From Solanum dulcamara (taxonomy: Eukaryota > Streptophyta > Magnoliopsida > Solanales > Solanaceae): a stretch of DNA of 64,000 nucleotides. The translations under genes were made by a program, and so were the position numbers. The notes under the pieces were generated by a model. That model did not search any database and was not told the origin of the DNA. It was given only the letters and a program-made list of their open reading frames with translations. The DNA is taken from the NCBI RefSeq assembly GCF_947179165.1, contig NC_077244.1, positions 74,136,144 through 74,200,143 on the forward strand. Direction: 5' to 3'. Position 1 is the stretch's first letter, and each line of letters begins with the position of its first letter. Shown piece after piece: positions 22,443 through 34,992 of the stretch.

Positions 22443-25400
22443 ATGGGAAGATTTTCAATATCCATGAAGGGTTTTGTGTTGTTCTTCCTATGGGCAGTGA
22501 TTGCAGAAGCAGAGTACCTAAAATACAAAGACCCAAAACAGCCAATGGTTACAAGAATTAAGGACTTGATGAAAAGGATGACTCTTGAGGAAAAGATTGG
22601 TCAGATGTCTCAGATTGATGACAGATTAGCCTCAGCTAATGTTACGAAGCAATATTTCATTGGTATGTTTTGAAAAATTCATTCTTTATTTGTTTATCAC
22701 TATGTTTATAATCGGAAGCAACCTCTCAACCCAATAAAAGTTCGAGTAAGATTTGTGTTCATCCCAATGTTATCAAAGGCGCGCTTAAGCCCTAAAGTGA
22801 GGCTCAAAACGTGTTGAGCGCTCACCTCACTTAACGTGCCTTTCAGTGTCGTCATCAAGGTTCTAAGGCATACTTTCCTCGCCAATGAACCTCTTTTGAA
22901 GAGTCGACACCACTAAACAATTGATATTTCACTTTATCGCAAATGTTTTTCAATTTCTTTGTTTATAAATTTGTCATTCATGCTTATAAATTATTAGTGT
23001 TGGACTAACATATACATTTGTATTTTTTCTCCCCTTGCGCCTTTTTTTGTTAAAGTCCACGCTTTATCTGCTCTTTGCGCTTAAAGCCCCAACAGACCTT
23101 AGAGTTTTTTTGCGCTTTTTGCTTTTGATAACACTGGTTCATCCTAACCTCTCCATACCCCGCTTGTGGGATTACATTGAGTATAGCTGCTTATTATAAA
23201 TGTCATACAGATTACAGAAAACTGATTTAAGTCAAAGTGATTGATCCTAGGATGATAGAATCTTTTGTAATAACATTAGCGTTTAAATGAATGGAGCCTT
23301 GGATCGACAATAAAGTTTTTTATATGTGAAATACGTCAAGTGGTTTGAACCGTGAATAGAAATACTAAAGTTGCTTATGTCTGACCTACGTCACATGGTT
23401 CGAACCGTAAATTTAGTCACGACTTGTCTCAAGGTAGGTTGCCTACATCACACCCCCTTGGGTGCGGCCACTCCCCAGATCGTGCGTGAACTCCGGATGC
23501 ACAAGACATGGATTCAGCAGCTTATGCTTGTTTCAGGGTAGGACACCTACGTCACACTCCCTTGGGGTGCTTCCCTACCCAAAACTCTACGTGAACGCGA
23601 GATATTTCATGTACTGGGAATAGCCTATGTTATACCAAAAGATTTTATCTTTTTAATCCTATTTTGAGGGGGAAAAAAGATATTTAAAGAGAACATGTGA
23701 AAGGGGGTAGCCTATTTTCTTTATCCATTGTTATCCTGCATATTGGAGTTCATTTTATCTCTAGATTGACATGACCAGTCTTTAAAACATGCTCGTATGT
23801 TCACCAGATATTCCAGAACTTTGCTCATTTGTTGTTAGAAATATCACGTTTTTAGATGTATATTTGATTACATATGTTATCTCATACAGCTTACAGAAGA
23901 GTGATTCTAAATCAGGGTGCTTTATCGTGAAAATGGCGGATCTTTTTTTTTGTAGTAACATATGCATATTATGGAAACAAGAAAAAGGGGATTTTTCTGC
24001 CTTTTACTGTAGTGCATATTGGAATTCATCTTTTATAAAAATTCTTCTGGCAGGGAGTGTGTTGAATGTTCCAGTGCATGTTGCTGCACCTAAGGCCTCT
24101 GCTGAGGATTGGGTGAATAAGGTAAACAAGATTCAAAAGGATGCTCTTTCGACCCGCCTTGCTATTCCAATGATTTATGGGATTGATGCAATTCATGGAC
24201 ACAACAATGTCTATAATGCTACTATCTTTCCTCACAATATTGGACTTGGTGTCACCAGGCAAGTATATAAATTATGCATCTGATTTTTGTTCTGACTATC
24301 GGAAGGTACTAATTTTGTGTGCTTTAAGAATGTAGTGAGAGCTCATCTTCTAAATTTGATTAATAAAGATGCATGATAGGTAGTTTTCACATTTTTCAAT
24401 CATTTGATACCTTAGGATCAAGAAATGATCCTCAGGAGGTCAATTATGTTCCAAAAAGAAAATAATCCTGCTATGTATTTTCAACTTCTCCTAATGCTTC
24501 ATGAATCTCCTGATGCTTGTCTTTCACCTATTTGAGTTAAAAGTTTGTAACTTAAATGCAGGGACCCTGCTCTTGTCAAACGGATTGGTGCTGCAACTGC
24601 ACTTGAAGTTAGAGCTACAGGAATCCCATATGCTTTTGCTCCCTGCATTGCAGTAAGTTGATATGATATTATTTGAATGAACTTTTTGGTAAAGTTGCAT
24701 TTCAATTTCTTTGTTATCTGAATCACTGTATTATGGTAGGTTTGCAGAGATCCTAGGTGGGGCCGTTGTTATGAAAGCTACAGTGAAGATGTCAAAATTG
24801 TGCGAGCCATGACAGAGATAATTCCTGGTTTACAAGGAGATGTGCCAGCTAATTTTAGCAAGGGTGTTCCCTTTGTTGGAGGAAAGTATGAATCTTTATC
24901 AATTTTCACATCAACTACTTTCCTATTCCTATTAGTGATTTACACCAGTTGCATGCTTAGAAATGAAAATGAAGATCACTTCATCAGAAAACAAAAACAA
25001 AACAACAAATGATGATTATGTTACAAACTCCTTAATAAGCATAATTTTTTTTATGAGAAGGCAACAAGACTGGTGGGACTTAGTGATCTTTATTAGTATC
25101 AATCTGTCATTTATTCACTTCACATGGAATTTTCTGTCATACTGGGCAAGTTTGGATTTGATGATCTAAGAATCAATGCTATTGACCAATACTTGTTGGC
25201 CACAACATATAACTGGTCCTATCATGGTCAAGTATATATAGTAATTATCATGACAGTGACCTTTATCTTTGTATCAAAAATAATTGAACGGTTTAAGTAT
25301 TGTTAAGTTATGTTAAAGTGAGTTAAAGTATTTTTCAAGATAATGTTTTTTGGTACTAGAATAATTCTAGACATTTTTCTATTTGAGTAACTGGTAAAGT

Positions 25401-27378
25401 TGCTGCCATGTGACCAGGAGGTCACGGGTTCAAGCCTTGGAAACAGCCTCTGGCAGAAATGCAAGGTAAGGCTGCGTACAATAGACCCTTGTGGTCGGGC
25501 CCTTTCCCGGACCCTGCGCATAGCGGGAGCTTTAGTGCACCGGACTGCCCTTTTTTTTTTGCTATTTCTGTTGTCCTTTGTTGTGGAACATTTGCTTGAT
25601 TGCACTTTAAACTGGTTAAGGTCAAAGGTAGCAGCCTGCGCCAAGCATTATGTGGGAGATGGAGGCACACTGAGGGGAATTGATGAAAATAACACTGTAA
25701 TAAACTCAACTACATTACATGGCATCCACATGCCTGCATATATTGATTCCATCATAAAGGATGTTTCAACGGTGATGGTGTCTTACTCGAGCTTGAATGG
25801 GGAAAAGATGCACGCTAACCGAAAACTTGTCACTGGCTACCTAAAGAACCAGCTCAACTTCAGGGTAAGAATGATTAGCTCGACTCATTCAGAATCAGTA
25901 AGTTAAGGTCAAGTAAGGATATATCCATGTATAACACCTATTTTGGCCTTGCATCTTTTTCAGGGTTTCATCATTTCTGATTCGGAAGGCATTGACCGGA
26001 TTACAAGCCCACCTCATGCTAATTACACTTATTCAGTATTAGCTGGAATTTTAGCAGGAATTGACATGGTTGGTTTGTTATGTTTGATCTCGAATCATTT
26101 TTATCAACATGATAGTTTTAGTTACTCTATACGATTGTTTCATCTATGCTGCAGGTTATGATTCCAGTGAATTATGCAGAATTTATTGGTAATCTGACTC
26201 GACTAGTGAAAGATAATATCATTCCCATGAGCAGAATTGATGATGCTGTAAAGCGGATATTGAGAGTTAAGTTTACCATGGGTCTCTTTGAGAACCCACT
26301 GGCTGACCTAGGCTTGGTAAACCAACTTGGTAGCCAGGTAACTTTGATATTCAGAAACTGTTTCAATTCTTGGGATCTAGGTCTGTTATGTGTGATCTAT
26401 GATGCTTCAACGCCTCTCTGCAGGAGCATCGAGAGTTGGCAAGGGAAGCAGTAAGGAAATCACTTGTCCTTTTGAAGAATGGCAAGAGCACTAGTCGGCC
26501 ATTACTTCCCATTCCAAAGAAAGCACCAAAGATACTTGTAGCTGGAACTCATGCTGACAATTTGGGTTACCAATGTGGAGGCTGGACAATACATTGGCAG
26601 GGCGTCGCAGGCAATGATTTAATAGTTGGTATGTCTTCTCATGTCCTATAGTTTCCACTTCACCACAAGTGACATTTTTGGGCCCTCTTTTGGTAAGGAA
26701 TCTGCTATTTCTCTAGATAGCAGAAACATGCCTTTTCAGGTTTTACTAATTCCATTTTTTCGTGGGAGATTAATTGTTGGACCTGATAATATGACAATTC
26801 TTTTACATGACAATAAATAGAAGTTAAACTGATAATTGTTGGACCTCATAATATGACAACTCAAATGTAGCATTATTCTACATTTGGCAGGAACCACCAT
26901 TTTAAGCGCTATCAAGAAAACTGTAGATCCGTCCACACAAGTAGTGTACCAGCAGAATCCTGATGCAAACTTTATGAAGTCAAACGAATTCGACTATGCC
27001 ATTGTTGTAGTAGGTGAAGTCCCATATGCAGAGATGTATGGTGACAGCTCAAATCTTACAATACCAGAACCTGGTCCTAGCACTATTAACAATGTCTGTG
27101 GGGCTGTGAAATGTGTTGTAGTTGTCATCTCTGGTCGTCCAGTCGTGCTAGAACCTTACGTCGATAAAATAGATGCACTCATCGCTGCTTGGCTTCCGGG
27201 GACTGAAGGCCAAGGTGTTGCAGATGATTTATTTGGTGACTATGGTTTCACTGGTAAACTTGCTTGGACTTGGTTCAAGTCAGTTGACCAGCTTCCTATG
27301 AACGTAGGTGATGGCCACTACAATCCCCTCTTTCCCTTTGGATTTGGACTCACAACTCAGCCAGTGAAGATGAATTAA
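22443..27378 (+). CDS. GH3 beta-D-glucan exohydrolase-like, copy C (complete)
   Basis: Exo-acting retaining beta-glucosidase, secreted. Exons: 22443-22662, 24054-24258, 24562-24652, 24740-24885, 25621-25864, 25964-26068, 26155-26337, 26424-26628, 26891-27378. This makes 1887 bp and 628 residues, the usual plant length. Intron 2 is GC-AG; the rest are GT-AG. Start [10 protein letters not shown] plus a hydrophobic stretch to about residue 23 is a signal peptide; upstream in-frame ATGs lie in the probable UTR intron. Catalytic elements: [11 protein letters not shown] (Asp118), [24 protein letters not shown] (nucleophile Asp308), [10 protein letters not shown] and PYAEMYGD (acid/base Glu514). Oddities against copy D: Ser309 for the +1-site Trp, SYSSLNG for SYSSWNG, and [10 protein letters not shown] for [10 protein letters not shown]. 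Introns 1 and 4 hold MITE and SINE insertions. No frame break was found. Confidence 0.92.
22765..23136. mobile_element. hAT-like MITE in intron 1 of copy C
   Basis: 372 bp with TIRs CAATGTTATCAAAGGCGC and GCTTTTGATAACACTG, flanked by the 8-bp duplication GTTCATCC (22757-22764 and 23137-23144). The CARTG start and 8-bp duplication are typical of hAT. There is no coding capacity. It is absent from intron 1 of copy D. Confidence 0.82.
23290..23620 (+). mobile_element. Degenerate TS-type SINE sequences in intron 1 of copy C
   Basis: GGAGCCTTGGATCGACAATAAAG, GGTTCGAACCGT, AGGTAGGTTGCCTACATCACAC and CTTGGGTGCGGCC follow the order of a Solanaceae TS-like SINE. A second partial copy (AGGGTAGGACACCTACGTC to CGTGAACGCGAGATA) follows. 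Ends are approximate and no target duplication was resolved. Confidence 0.6.
25385..25562 (+). mobile_element. TS SINE in intron 4 of copy C
   Basis: GTAACTGGTAAAGTTGCTGCC (box A region), GGTCACGGGTTCAAGCC (box B), GCAGAAATGCAAGGTAAGGC, then a T-rich tail in the sense of the gene. This is a well-known Solanaceae tRNA-derived SINE and a main reason for assigning the window to that family. It is absent at the same place in copy D. Confidence 0.82.
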
Positions 27379-28814
27379 TAGACAGTATTGATACTATAGT
27401 GTACTTGCAAGAAAAGCTAGTAAGTTATTATCATTAATAAAACTGGAAGAAAGAGCAGAAGGCAAGAAAATTGTATTGAGGGCTTCCCTTTGAATATATA
27501 TTATTATTATTATTAATTGCTATTAATTACGATTTTGATGGGTTGTTACTGCTACAAAAGTATTTGTAGGGTGGTCATGTCTCTTTAAATTTGAGAGTAC
27601 TTGAGAAAAAAGATATATCAAAGGACGAAATATAATTTCCCAAAGAAACAACAAGGTTTTAGAAAATACAATGCTTAAAATTTCTACAAATGGGGTGGGT
27701 CTTAATGCTAGTTTGGTCAAATTTTGTCCCAAAAATGAGTTTTGTTGCAACAAACTTCAATGAATATTGAAGTAAGCCTAAGAAAGGTATAGTAACTACA
27801 AGTTGAAACCAAAATAGAAAGGATATCTTTGAAAAACATTTTCATTGGAGCTAACATACCCTAAAAACTACAATAAGCCTTTTACAAGATCAATAATGCA
27901 AAATGTTTTTTCCCCTATATTTCTTCATGCAACTTGTAAAAAGAAATAAAAAGGTATAATTAGCAAATCAATATACTAATACTACACAGCATACATAGTA
28001 AAATCTCACAAAATGGAGTATGAGGAAGTTAAATAATAATTAGCAAATCAATATAATAATACTACACAGCATACATAGTAAAATCTCATAAAGTGGAGTA
28101 TGAGGAAGTTAAATAATAATTAGCAAATCAATATAATAATACTAACCAGTATTAGTATTAAACATATTGAAAACTATGTAGACTCATTCACTTTTTTATA
28201 AAGTATACTGAATACATGGGAAATCCCCTAATGAATTTATCGATAATGAATTTATTGATAATCCACACTGTGATCTACTAACTCCGCACCCCCTACCAAA
28301 TCCCTCCCTTGAGATTACTACAATAAGCAAGTAAGCAAGAACCTATTGCTTCTAGATAGAGATGGATCTGAGAAGACAATGACAATGATGATATGTATTT
28401 CCTAGTTCTTATTTCAATTCTATTTAGTTGATGTGTCTTTAAAAAAAGGACATGCTCTTTCTGTAGCACCCAACAATTTCGATTGATCTTATATGTAGTA
28501 CTGTACAAAGTACTCCAAGATTTGAAGTTCTCTGCATTTATTTTACATGAATCTGTTGAATTTGCTTTTAGTTATGCACTAGTTTTTCGTAAAATAAGTT
28601 GTTTAATTTAAGATAAATTTTAATTTTGAATTTTAGTTAGGTTGTTGAGATATTTTAGGTTGTTCTAAATTTCAAATATGTTGGCTATTTAAAGCCCCTC
28701 AATGACTAATAAAATTATTGAAAGTCATTTCAATCCATTGAGAGTCATTTTAACTTCTTTTTTGTTGCCTCCTATTTTAAAAAACCCAACAGAATCAAGA
28801 AGTTAATTGAGTAA
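27379..28814. other. 3' flank of copy C, no gene
   Basis: Matches the flank of copy A, except that about 27705-28144 is replaced or extended by C-specific sequence including an 80-bp tandem repeat. AATAAA lies near 27436. No supported coding region. Confidence 0.65.
27957..28146. repeat. 80-bp tandem repeat, about 2.4 copies
   Basis: The word TAATTAGCAAATCAATATA restarts at 27957, 28037 and 28117, a period of 80 bp with near-identical units. It is not present in the flank of copy A. Confidence 0.85.
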
Positions 28815-29906
28815 AGAGATAATACACAACTACCCCCTCAACTATAACCGAATTCGATAGGACGGAACTTAACTATACATGTGTCCTATTACCCCTCCTG
28901 AATTATTTTAAAGTGCAATAAACACACTCTAAAACTTATATAATCACTCACATGAAGGGAGGTGCTTTACACTCGCCTCCACATCATCCTTACGTCAGCG
29001 CCACATCACTAAATCGACAGATCTAAAAAAAATCAAAAAATCCATGTCATTTAATTCCTCCTCCTCCATTACTATCACTACACCCACCATAACCACTAAA
29101 CCCACTATTTTCACCATTAAAACTTATAGAAACCACATGAAAATTGTAACCCACCTCCAAATTCATTCATTCACCACCACCGAAATAATATATTTTATCA
29201 CCTATCTCCAAATCTACCACAAAATATCACTCAAATGGTCAAAAACTCAAGCTATTCAATTTGAATTTAAAATGTTGGATCTCTTGTATCCAACTAAAAT
29301 TGTGACCTAACAAAAAATGTAAAAAATAAATCTCATAAAACTTGATCTAAAATCTCTATCAAAGAAGTTACCCCAAAATTGAAATTCCAATTCGAGAAAA
29401 ATTGAACATTGGGGTCCTTTTGTTGATCGAATTTGGGTTATGAAATACAATAGTTCTCATTCAAAAATTATTTGGGAAAGATGAAGTGACTGGCAAATAT
29501 ACAGATCATGTTTTAGTTAGGTTGTTGAGATATTTTAGGTTGTTTTAAATATGTTGTGAAAAAAATATTTATATTTCTAAAAATGATAAAATTGGGTTAT
29601 ATTTCAAAATGAAAAAAAAGAAATTTTAATTAAAAAGATATCAACTTAAGATTTAATGTTAACTACTTATGTGTATTATTTAATAATGAAAATGGACATG
29701 TGTCCAAATTAATCAAATTTTAATATTATTTTTTTTGTCTCTCACATGCCTCCAAGAGAGTGAACAAACTCTTTGTGCCACTCCAGCACTAAAGGGTGTG
29801 TTTATTACACTTTAAAACAATTCAGGGGGTAATAGAATCATGTATAGTTAAGGTGTGTCCTGGCGATTTCGGTTATAGTTGAGGAGGGCACTTGTATATT
29901 AGCCCT
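28815..29906. mobile_element. Long-TIR non-autonomous DNA transposon (copy 2)
   Basis: Same element, same TTGAGTAA duplication (28807-28814 and 29907-29914) and same neighbours as 2645-3912, but with a single right end. It was copied with the block rather than inserted anew. Confidence 0.82.
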
Positions 29907-29914
29907 TTGAGTAA

Positions 29915-30307
29915 ACAAGTCAAAAATACAAAATATACGTATATATATGGAAAACTTTAGTGATTTAAGCTTTCCTCGAAACCAAATTTTCAAACATGAT
30001 GGAATAGACGAATAAACAAAGCCATCTTTGTTCATATATTACATAAGTACGTTTGTATGAAGTAAACGTTACATCAATAAAGTTAACATTTACAGAAATG
30101 ATCAACACCCATTTCTCATTAAAGTTAGCATTAGTAATCCACAAAACCAACTAAGATGTAGTTGATGTAATGTATATGTATATAAAGTTTGTACTAATTG
30201 CTGCACAAGGTGTTGTTAAGCTTTTAGATTTACCTTTGTCGTGGTGGTTGAATGAAAAGCTATTTTTCTATGGTTTTAGTGAAGTGTGAATATTCTGATT
30301 GTGGCCG
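29915..30307. other. Block spacer, counterpart of 3921-4313
   Basis: Non-coding sequence homologous in its first part to the D-SMC3 intergenic region, then intron 1 remnant of pseudogene P2. Confidence 0.65.
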
Positions 30308-32436
30308 GGAGTGTACTGAGTGGTGGAGGAAGTGTGCCATTTCCACAGCATTCTTCGCAGATTTTGAAATGTTTATACAAATGTGAAATTCAAAGTAACA
30401 TACATTGATTAGCGATTGTGATATATAGTCTAGACTTGAATATTTGGACACAATATGGCTTGAAAGTTTGTTCTTTTCTCATTTTGGTTCTATGCCTGTG
30501 GATTCCTTAGATCACATTGCATATATGTGGGGGGAGGGGCTGACATGTTGATTTAGAAAATTTCCGAGTCTCTCATCAGGAATAGTTTCGAGAGGATGAG
30601 TATTTGAAACCAGCACACTCTTGGGGAGAATTGAAATTAGATCCTGTGTTGGAAATCTTTCTTTAAACCTTTGATCAATTTTGCTGACAGAAATGGGGGT
30701 GATGCTTAGACATCCCCTATCTATCTTTACTGATCGGGATGAGATTGGAAGCGTGGCTTCAAGAGTCTGGCTGAAAATTTATTATGCCGTAAGTGTTATT
30801 CTCAGGGAATTTGGAAAGATCACACTCAAATAAGAGATATTTTGTTGATATATAAGAGATTTAACAATTTAATTGGTTATTTTACTACTTTTTCTTGAAG
30901 TTCTTTCATCTCATTTGCTGATTCTTGGAATTATCTCAACTTTGTAATAGAGACCTACAACTTGTGAAGCGGATTGGGGCTGCAACTACCCTCTGAGGGC
31001 AGAACCACAGGAATCCCTTACACTTTTGCACGGTGCATCGCAGTGAGTACCATCACATCATATGCAATCTATATATTCTTTATTTGATATCTTTCATCAT
31101 TGGTCTGTGTGTTCGTCTGCAGTAAAACACTTTGAACATATTTTCAATCTTAAACCTCCTATTATGGATCTCACAATTCTTGATTGCATTCCTACTTGTA
31201 TTGTCATGAGGATAATACAATTAGCAGTGTGATCCTTTGGACAATGCCAAACCAAGGAAGTATCAATAATATTAATACCTATGGGAGATACACAGATCAT
31301 AATGACAATGCAGGGATTGGGGGGATAGCCAGAGACTGCAATGGGGATTTTATTTCCGCTTTTACTATTCCTGGACAGTGCCAAAATCATAATATAGCAG
31401 AGGCTCTGGCTGCTCAATATGTAGGCCAATGGATCAAAGACAACAATCACAGGTTGTGCACAATTGAGATAAAAAAACGCTTTGATTATAGTGAATATGC
31501 CGAAGAAGAAGAAGACCAACAACCTGAATTTGAAGACTTTTGTGGATGAAACTGTGGGCTTGATTGATGGAGCAGATATTACCTTCTCACACTGTTATAG
31601 AGAAGCTAATAAAGTGGCGGATTATCTAGCAAAGTTAGCCGCTACTCTTGATCCTGAACTAGTGTTATAAACTTTAGACCATATCTTTCTGGTTTCCAGA
31701 ACAGCTGCAACTTGTGCACTGTTTGAAGAATGATCTACAGATCCGCTGTGCACGTAAAGATTAATGCGACTTTTGAATTTATTTTAGAGATCATGCTCGA
31801 TGATCGTCAAAAATTGTAAATTAGAATTATCATTTCTTGTAGCATCAGACTGAACAAGCTCTCATATATATATATGGACAAATACAGGAACTACCATTTT
31901 AAATGCTGTGAAAAACACAGTCCATCCATCTACACAAGTGGTCTACCAGGACAATCCAGACGTAAACTTTGTTAAGTCTAACCACTTCTCCTATGCCATT
32001 GTTGTCATGGGTGAGACAGCCTACGCAGAGATGTCTGGCGATAGTGCAAACCTTACAATAGCTGAACCTGGTCTGAGCACCATATCCAATGTCTGTGGGG
32101 TTGTGAAGTGTGTGGTAGTTGTCATTTCTGGGCGTCCAGTTGTGATGGAGCAGTATCTTGCAAATATAGACAAGTGAAGGCCAAGGTGTTGCCGATGTTC
32201 TGTTTGATGACTATGGATTCACAAGCAAACTCATGCGCACTTGGTTCAAGTCAGTTGATAAGCTTCCCATGAATGTTGGTGATCCACATTATGATCCTTT
32301 GTTTCCTTTTGGATTTGGTCTCATTACTGAGCCTCTTGAGCTAAAATTCACCAATGGGACCGGACCATTAACTCCCTCAGTCTCCCAATATCCCTACAAA
32401 CTCCCAATAAATGGCTCCTACACCACCTGGAGATGA
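30308..32436 (+). pseudogene. GH3 paralogue pseudogene P2
   Basis: Counterpart of P1 with the same three remnants: exon 2 start (30308 on, acceptor AG changed to CG), exon 3 (about 30951-31042, in-frame TGA in ACCCTCTGA), and exon 9 (31888-32436). Exon 9 carries the same 26-bp deletion and stop after NID near 32172, so the gene was already dead before the block duplicated. YAEMSGD and [13 protein letters not shown] are readable. Exon 9 again runs into the repeat array. Confidence 0.85.
31244..31670 (+). pseudogene. RNase H-like fragment in P2
   Basis: As in P1, but the first catalytic Asp is lost: NTDGRY has become NTYGRY (TAT at 31280-31282). The frame shift in the middle is shared. HCYREANKVADYLAKLA remains at the end. 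Confidence 0.75.
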
Positions 32437-33185
32437 TCGGTTAAACTTCACTTCTATTAAAAAAAAAAAAAAATTCACCAATGGGTTCGGACCATTAACT
32501 CCCGCACCCTCCCAACATCCCAACCAACTCCCAATAAATGGCTCCTATCCCAATCCGGCTGAATTAATTACTGAATCTACTCAATAAAAAAATAGATTTG
32601 TCTAATCCCAGGGGAAATCCCCAATTAATGAAGTGGAAGGGTCATTCCCTCTCTCCTCCTAAAAAGGCTTCAATGGTAGCGCGTCCTAACCTCTCTCCTT
32701 ACCAAAGCTTCTCATACTCTGAGGAAAATAATCATCACTCCGGTTCAGTTGAAGTGACCATGGCCATCGCATCAACAAAGCCCTCAATTACTATTAGTAG
32801 TAATGAACAAAGGCAACTTCTAACTCCTGTAGGAAACAACACTCCTAACCTACAGCCCAGAAATGGCAAACAACTTCCCATTTTCCCAGCAACCTCAGAT
32901 CCCTTCGATAACACTCACAATGGCACCGCTTTCTCCAGTCGTGGTTGGAGCTAGCTCTGCAAGACAGATGCATCACCTTATAGGTGAATATCGGAGGGAG
33001 ACAAGTCTCTCTGCTACTTCGGCACCTAGCCTTCCTAGCCCAAATAATCAAGGAAGGGACGAACCACGCGATAGAGGGACTAGGAACCCAGATATGGATG
33101 GAGACACTAAGGCAGACCCAACAAGAGGGCAACATCAATATGATATCCATGCAGGAGATGGTCGGTTAAACTTCACTTCTATTAG
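32340..33185. repeat. Composite repeat array III, first unit
   Basis: Counterpart of 6351-7195. Short modules near 32344 and 32473 and a long module near 32620, open for 118 codons at 32598-32954, ending at GAGATGGTCGG. Confidence 0.8.
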
Positions 33186-33905
33186 TTGTGAGTGTTTTTC
33201 AAGTGATTTGTATATATATAGATGAGTAGATGTGTATTAGTAAGTAAGAGAGGCAATGTAACAGTGATATGTGAAGCTCAAAATATTTAGATCTTTTTTT
33301 CCCTCTCTATTTTTCTCTCCCTCTTCTTCTTCTCTTTCTGTAAACATACTCCCATTAAAGAAGTTATCATCTTCCTCTTGTTTATTCCAGTAAGCAGTTA
33401 CTCCAACTTTTACTCTTCCATCATTTATTTTTTTCAGAGCCCACTTTCAAGGACCATTAAATAGCCATCTCTCTCTTTTTTTTTTACAATTCCTAATTTT
33501 GGTTGTTTTTCTATTCGAAGTCTCTCTCAGCCGGTCTTCTACTTTTACGACAAGAATTTGCGTGTGTGTTATCCGTCACTCATGAAGAGTTTATGCAACA
33601 AAATAGTTCTTGCAGGAAGATATAGTCATTATGGCCTTTGTGTATCACTCATATTTATATGTACTGTCAAAAGGTTTAAAAATCAACTTCTTAATGAAGT
33701 AATGGACCAACCTTTTTGTTTTAATCTTGTACCTTTACCTTTCTATCTCTTGGCAAAATTAAAGCTTTAATTTCTCCATTCTATTCTCTATTTTTCTCAC
33801 TCTTAAATCCTTTATGGGGAGTGATTTTTCGTTGTTACTTTCATTCGATTATAACTTCTTGCATGATACATATGCCGCTAAAAAAGCAAATAGACTACTG
33901 TTTCA
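33186..33905. other. Spacer, counterpart of 7196-7918
   Basis: Nearly identical to the array I spacer, with TATATATA and pyrimidine-rich tracts. It diverges at TTTCAT near 33906, where array I has a deletion junction. No gene. Confidence 0.55.
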
Positions 33906-34730
33906 TAGAGAAAAAGTAGAAGCTTCTTACTTCTAGCTAGACATGAGATATTTGTAAATTGCAACCATAACTAATAATGTCGGCAATCTTAACATTTAAA
34001 TCATGTGCTGCATGCGAAATATTGAAGAAAAATGGAAGGAAACATGGCTAACTGCACATTCGGGTATATTGGAAATACAAAATTAAAGTTGTTTGAATAT
34101 ATACCCCTACCGTCACAAATGACCCAGAAATACCGTTTTGGTCTAACGGGAGTGGAAAGATTAATTTTTTTTAATTTTTAATTTTTTTAAAAATATTTTT
34201 TGAATTTATTACTTTGATGGTCAAATTATTTATTCACTCATTTTCTTGTAAAATTTATCATAGATTTGGCTTCAACACCTTAGATTTTTGTAAGACACAT
34301 ACATGTGGCTTCAGCCAAAGTGATAACAGAACAACTTGGACTCTAATTCAGTAGGGCTATTGAATCTTAGCACCATCTTTTTTAGTGGAATTAGTTAAAG
34401 ACGCGTTTAAAGTATTGGTTAAAAATGGGTGACAGTGTGAGAGTTTACCCAAGGGTGACATCAAGAGTATAATAACATAGACTCATCTTCTATTTTTTTG
34501 ATGAAAAGGTAGAGATTTTTTTTTGTAAGTTACCAAGAAGGTACCAAAAGAAGTGCATCAGATAAAGGAACATCCTTCTTTATACTGAAAGAGAGCAAGA
34601 GATCTGATAGTGAAGCTTTTTCATTAGCAAAGTATAAAGTAGCTCGGAATGGAGTAAACTGGGAAGGTGAATGAAATAGGCTTTGGTAGCATCAGTCTTG
34701 GATAGTTGGATATTGCCTGGCTACTTCTAT
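33906..34730. other. Unique AT-rich stretch, no gene recognised
   Basis: Found only once in the window, because the other block lost it. It includes poly(A/T)-rich tracts near 34165-34205. No convincing reading frame or element end is seen. Confidence 0.4.
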
Positions 34731-34920
34731 AAACGTTAGACCATATCTTTCTGGTTTCCAGAACAGTTGTAACTTATGCACTGTTTGAAGAATGATCTAC
34801 AAAACTGTGCACGTAAAGATTAATGCGACATTTGAATTTATTTTAGAGATCATGCTCGATGATCGTCAAAAATTGTAAATTAGAATTATCATTTCTTGTA
34901 GCATCAGACTGAACAAGCTC

Positions 34921-34926
34921 TCATAC

Positions 34927-34982
<56 letters not shown>
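34921..34982. repeat. Compound microsatellite (CATA)n(TA)n(GA)n
   Basis: About 62 bp of CATA, TA and GA dinucleotide-type repeats directly before the exon 9 remnant. The shorter TA tract at the same place in P1 (about 5872-5882) shows it has expanded here. Confidence 0.95.
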
Positions 34983-34983
<1 letters not shown>

Positions 34984-34992
34984 CAAATACAG

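Noticed and set aside
23789..24283. 164-codon frame starting in intron 1 of copy C and running into exon 2
   Set aside because: The upstream part is intron sequence without GH3 similarity. The acceptor CTGGCAG at 24053 joins exon 1 in the same phase as in D.
25400..25906. 168-codon frame through the TS SINE into GH3 exon 5
   Set aside because: The first part is SINE sequence in intron 4. The acceptor at 25620 gives the conserved exon with correct phase.
27957..28146. Regular repeats considered as CRISPR-like
   Set aside because: Units are contiguous 80-bp tandem copies with no spacers, in a plant nuclear context.
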